Below, piece by piece: positions 62,710-64,000 of a DNA stretch of 64,000 bases. Under the pieces are notes generated by a model. That model saw only the letters and a list, made by a program, of their open reading frames with translations. It searched no databases and was not told where the DNA came from. Made by a program: the position numbers and the translations under genes. This stretch comes from Thauera sp. K11 (lineage in GTDB: Bacteria > Pseudomonadota > Gammaproteobacteria > Burkholderiales > Rhodocyclaceae), in NCBI RefSeq assembly GCF_002354895.1, contig NZ_CP023439.1, positions 4,030,001 through 4,094,000 of the forward strand, written 5' to 3'. Each line of letters opens with the position of its first letter. Position 1 is the first letter of the stretch.

Positions 62710-63498
62710 TCAGGCGGTGTCGGCCGATGCGCCCAGCCGCAGCGACAGTTCGTGGGTGGCGCGGCGCAGTTCGTCCAGGGTCGGGCTGCCGGGGGTCAGG
62801 TCCATCGAGCCTTCGACGCCGACCAGCGCGATCGACATCGTGATCTCGTTCTTGAAGTTGAAGACCGGCGCGGCGGCGGCCTCGACGCCGCGGGCGAAGT
62901 AGCCGCGGGACAGGATGGCCGCCCCCTGCTCCCTCACCTCCGCGAGCACTGCGCGGGCCTGCGCGAGGCTGGCCACGCCCGGCGCCTTGCCGGCCTCGAT
63001 CTCCTTGAGCAGCAGGGCCTCGGTCTGCCGTTCGGGCAGCCAGGCGGCGAACACGCGCCCCGCGGCAGAGGACAGCAGCGACAGGCTGGTGCCGGTCACG
63101 ACGTTGACCGTGATCGGGCGGCGCGGACGCTCCCAGCGCACCACCACCGGGCCGTCGTCGCTCCATACGGCGAGCGAGGTCGTCTCGTTGGTGACGTCGC
63201 GCAGGTCGGTGATGGCGGCAAGCCCCAGCCGGATGCGGTCGATGCGGTCCAGTGCGACCAGGCCCAGGTTGAGCGCGAACGGCCCGAGGTCGTAGCGGGA
63301 AGTCAGCCTGTCCTGCTCGACGAGCCCGCTGCGGATCAGGCTGACGAGGTAGCGGTGCGCCTTGGAGGGCGGCATGCTGGCGGCGATGGCGATGTCCTTC
63401 AGCATCATCGAGCGCTTGCCGGCCGCCATCGCCCGCAGGATGGCCATGCCCACCTCGAGCGACTGCACTCCGTGTTTGCCTTCCAGTTCTTCGCTCAT
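62710..63498 (-). CDS. IclR family transcriptional regulator
   Basis: A 262-residue regulator. The N-terminal winged HTH contains VQSLEVGMAILRAMAAGKRS and IAASMPPSKAHRYLVSLIRS. The effector domain has SLLSSAAGRVFAAWLPE and ARGVEAAAAPVFNFKNEI, normal for the family. It is the first gene before the binding protein 3 operon on the same strand and probably controls it. ATG 63498 has GGAAAGG upstream; the longer frame is not supported. A palindrome at 63527-63545 may be its operator. Confidence 0.92.
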   Translation of the reverse strand: MSEELEGKHGVQSLEVGMAILRAMAAGKRSMMLKDIAIAASMPPSKAHRYLVSLIRSGLVEQDRLTSRYDLGPFALNLGLVALDRIDRIRLGLAAITDLRDVTNETTSLAVWSDDGPVVVRWERPRRPITVNVVTGTSLSLLSSAAGRVFAAWLPERQTEALLLKEIEAGKAPGVASLAQARAVLAEVREQGAAILSRGYFARGVEAAAAPVFNFKNEITMSIALVGVEGSMDLTPGSPTLDELRRATHELSLRLGASADTA

Positions 63499-63526
63499 GC
63501 CCGGCCTTTCCGACGTGATTACAAAA

Positions 63527-63545
63527 TAAAGAAAACGTTTCTTTA
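63527..63545. promoter_or_regulatory. Candidate IclR operator upstream of iclR
   Basis: TAAAGAAA-ACG-TTTCTTTA is a perfect inverted repeat with 8-base arms, starting 29 bases before the iclR start. AT-rich palindromes of this size are common autoregulatory sites for IclR proteins. No gene lies in 63499-63640. Confidence 0.6.
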
Positions 63546-63640
63546 CGTGTAACACAACTCGCAGGCGAGAAGAACCGCCGCGCAGCCCTTCTCCATCTGC
63601 CCGACCGGCGCCGCACGGCGCGGCCGCGCCGCCGGAACGG

Positions 63641-64000
63641 TCAGAGCGGCTGCAGCAGCGGGTCGACGTCGCGGAAGCGCTCGAACAGCAACGGCGCGGC
63701 CTCCGGCGTGCGCCCGTCGGCCAACTGGAAATGGGCGTCCAGGTGACGCTCGGATGGCGCCAGCAGCCGGCGATACAGCTCCCTGCACAACAGGCGCGCC
63801 TTCTGGCCCGGCCATTCGGCGGGCAGCAGCGCGTCGGGCAGTTCCGGGTCGCGCAGCAGCAGGCGGCGGTAGTCGTGGATCAGCAGCGTGCGCACGAGGA
63901 AGGCGCTCTCGTCGTCCACGTCGCCCGCGCTGTCGCGCAGTTGCTGCAGGATGGGCTGGTAGCGCCCGACGAAGTCGGCGTACATGCCGGCGAGGCGCTC
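63641..64000 (-). CDS. paaX: PaaX-like transcriptional repressor, C-terminal part
   Basis: The gene enters from beyond the window end; the last 120 codons are seen. The block LPDALLPAEWPGQKARLLCR, followed by ELYRRLLAPSERHLDAHF, matches the C-terminal domain of PaaX, the phenylacetyl-CoA-responsive repressor of phenylacetate catabolism. The upstream residues VRTLLIHDYRRLLLRDPELP also fit. Its presence suggests paa genes lie further right. It is not certain that it is a canonical PaaX, as the DNA-binding part is outside the window. Confidence 0.78.
   Translation of the reverse strand, partial: ERLAGMYADFVGRYQPILQQLRDSAGDVDDESAFLVRTLLIHDYRRLLLRDPELPDALLPAEWPGQKARLLCRELYRRLLAPSERHLDAHFQLADGRTPEAAPLLFERFRDVDPLLQPL

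Overview
The window is high-GC chromosomal DNA from a Gram-negative bacterium, most likely a betaproteobacterium of the Azoarcus/Thauera/Aromatoleum group (Rhodocyclales). That placement is inference. It rests on the GC-rich codon use, the RibBA form with a degenerate cyclohydrolase half, a PHA phasin and PHB-depolymerase-like esterase, fused LivM-LivG ABC proteins, a CoA-dependent aromatic/acyl catabolic operon with a PaaX fragment beside it, and betaproteobacterial-style intergenic palindromes. I saw no tRNA, rRNA, CRISPR array, transposase or phage gene.

Layout. 0.3-3.2 kb: three-gene ABC importer (binding protein, permease, ATPase). 3.2-5.6 kb (minus): PHB-depolymerase-like esterase, C39-like peptidase lipoprotein with TPRs, and a PA2779-like membrane peptide. 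5.8-12.0 kb (minus): recB, recD and a small membrane protein, with no recC beside them. 12.2-13.2 kb (plus, divergent from recB): a TIR-domain protein with a macro-like N-terminal domain. 13.3 kb: phasin. 14.1-24.7 kb (minus): the Anbu proteasome-like peptidase with two alpha-E modules, two ATP-grasp modules and two transglutaminases, a predicted peptide-ligation/peptidase system of unknown product. 25-32.1 kb (plus): VanZ-like protein, thioredoxin-like ferredoxin, hydrolase, GST, TerC, universal stress protein, ferritin-like protein, CutA and DsbD. 32.4-35.2 kb: ribE-ribBA-ribH-nusB. 35.4-38.7 kb: DUF3365 haem protein, YjbQ, RhlE-type helicase and HU.

38.9-53.2 kb (minus) reads as one long catabolic operon. 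A LivK-type binding protein and an acyl/aryl-CoA ligase lead it. Then come enoyl-CoA hydratase, thiolase, SDR dehydrogenase, thioesterase, acyl-CoA dehydrogenase, CoA-transferase, livH, livMG, livF and a hemerythrin. This fits uptake, CoA activation and beta-oxidation of an aryl-alkanoate such as a phenylpropanoid. A TetR-type regulator with an extra N-terminal HTH lies divergently, and a strong sigma70-like promoter lies between them.

54.5-63.5 kb (minus) carries two more LivK-type binding proteins, a hotdog thioesterase, and a second, nearly identical copy of the 4.45-kb livH-livMG-livF-hemerythrin block, headed by an IclR regulator. The window ends inside a PaaX-like repressor.

The main curiosities are the macro-TIR protein next to recB, the complete Anbu/ATP-grasp locus, the homogenised duplicated ABC core serving different binding proteins, dispersed intergenic palindromes with perfect 21-bp ends, and four one-base deletions between 42.5 and 57.7 kb that break or fuse genes. 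Those deletions may be sequencing errors.
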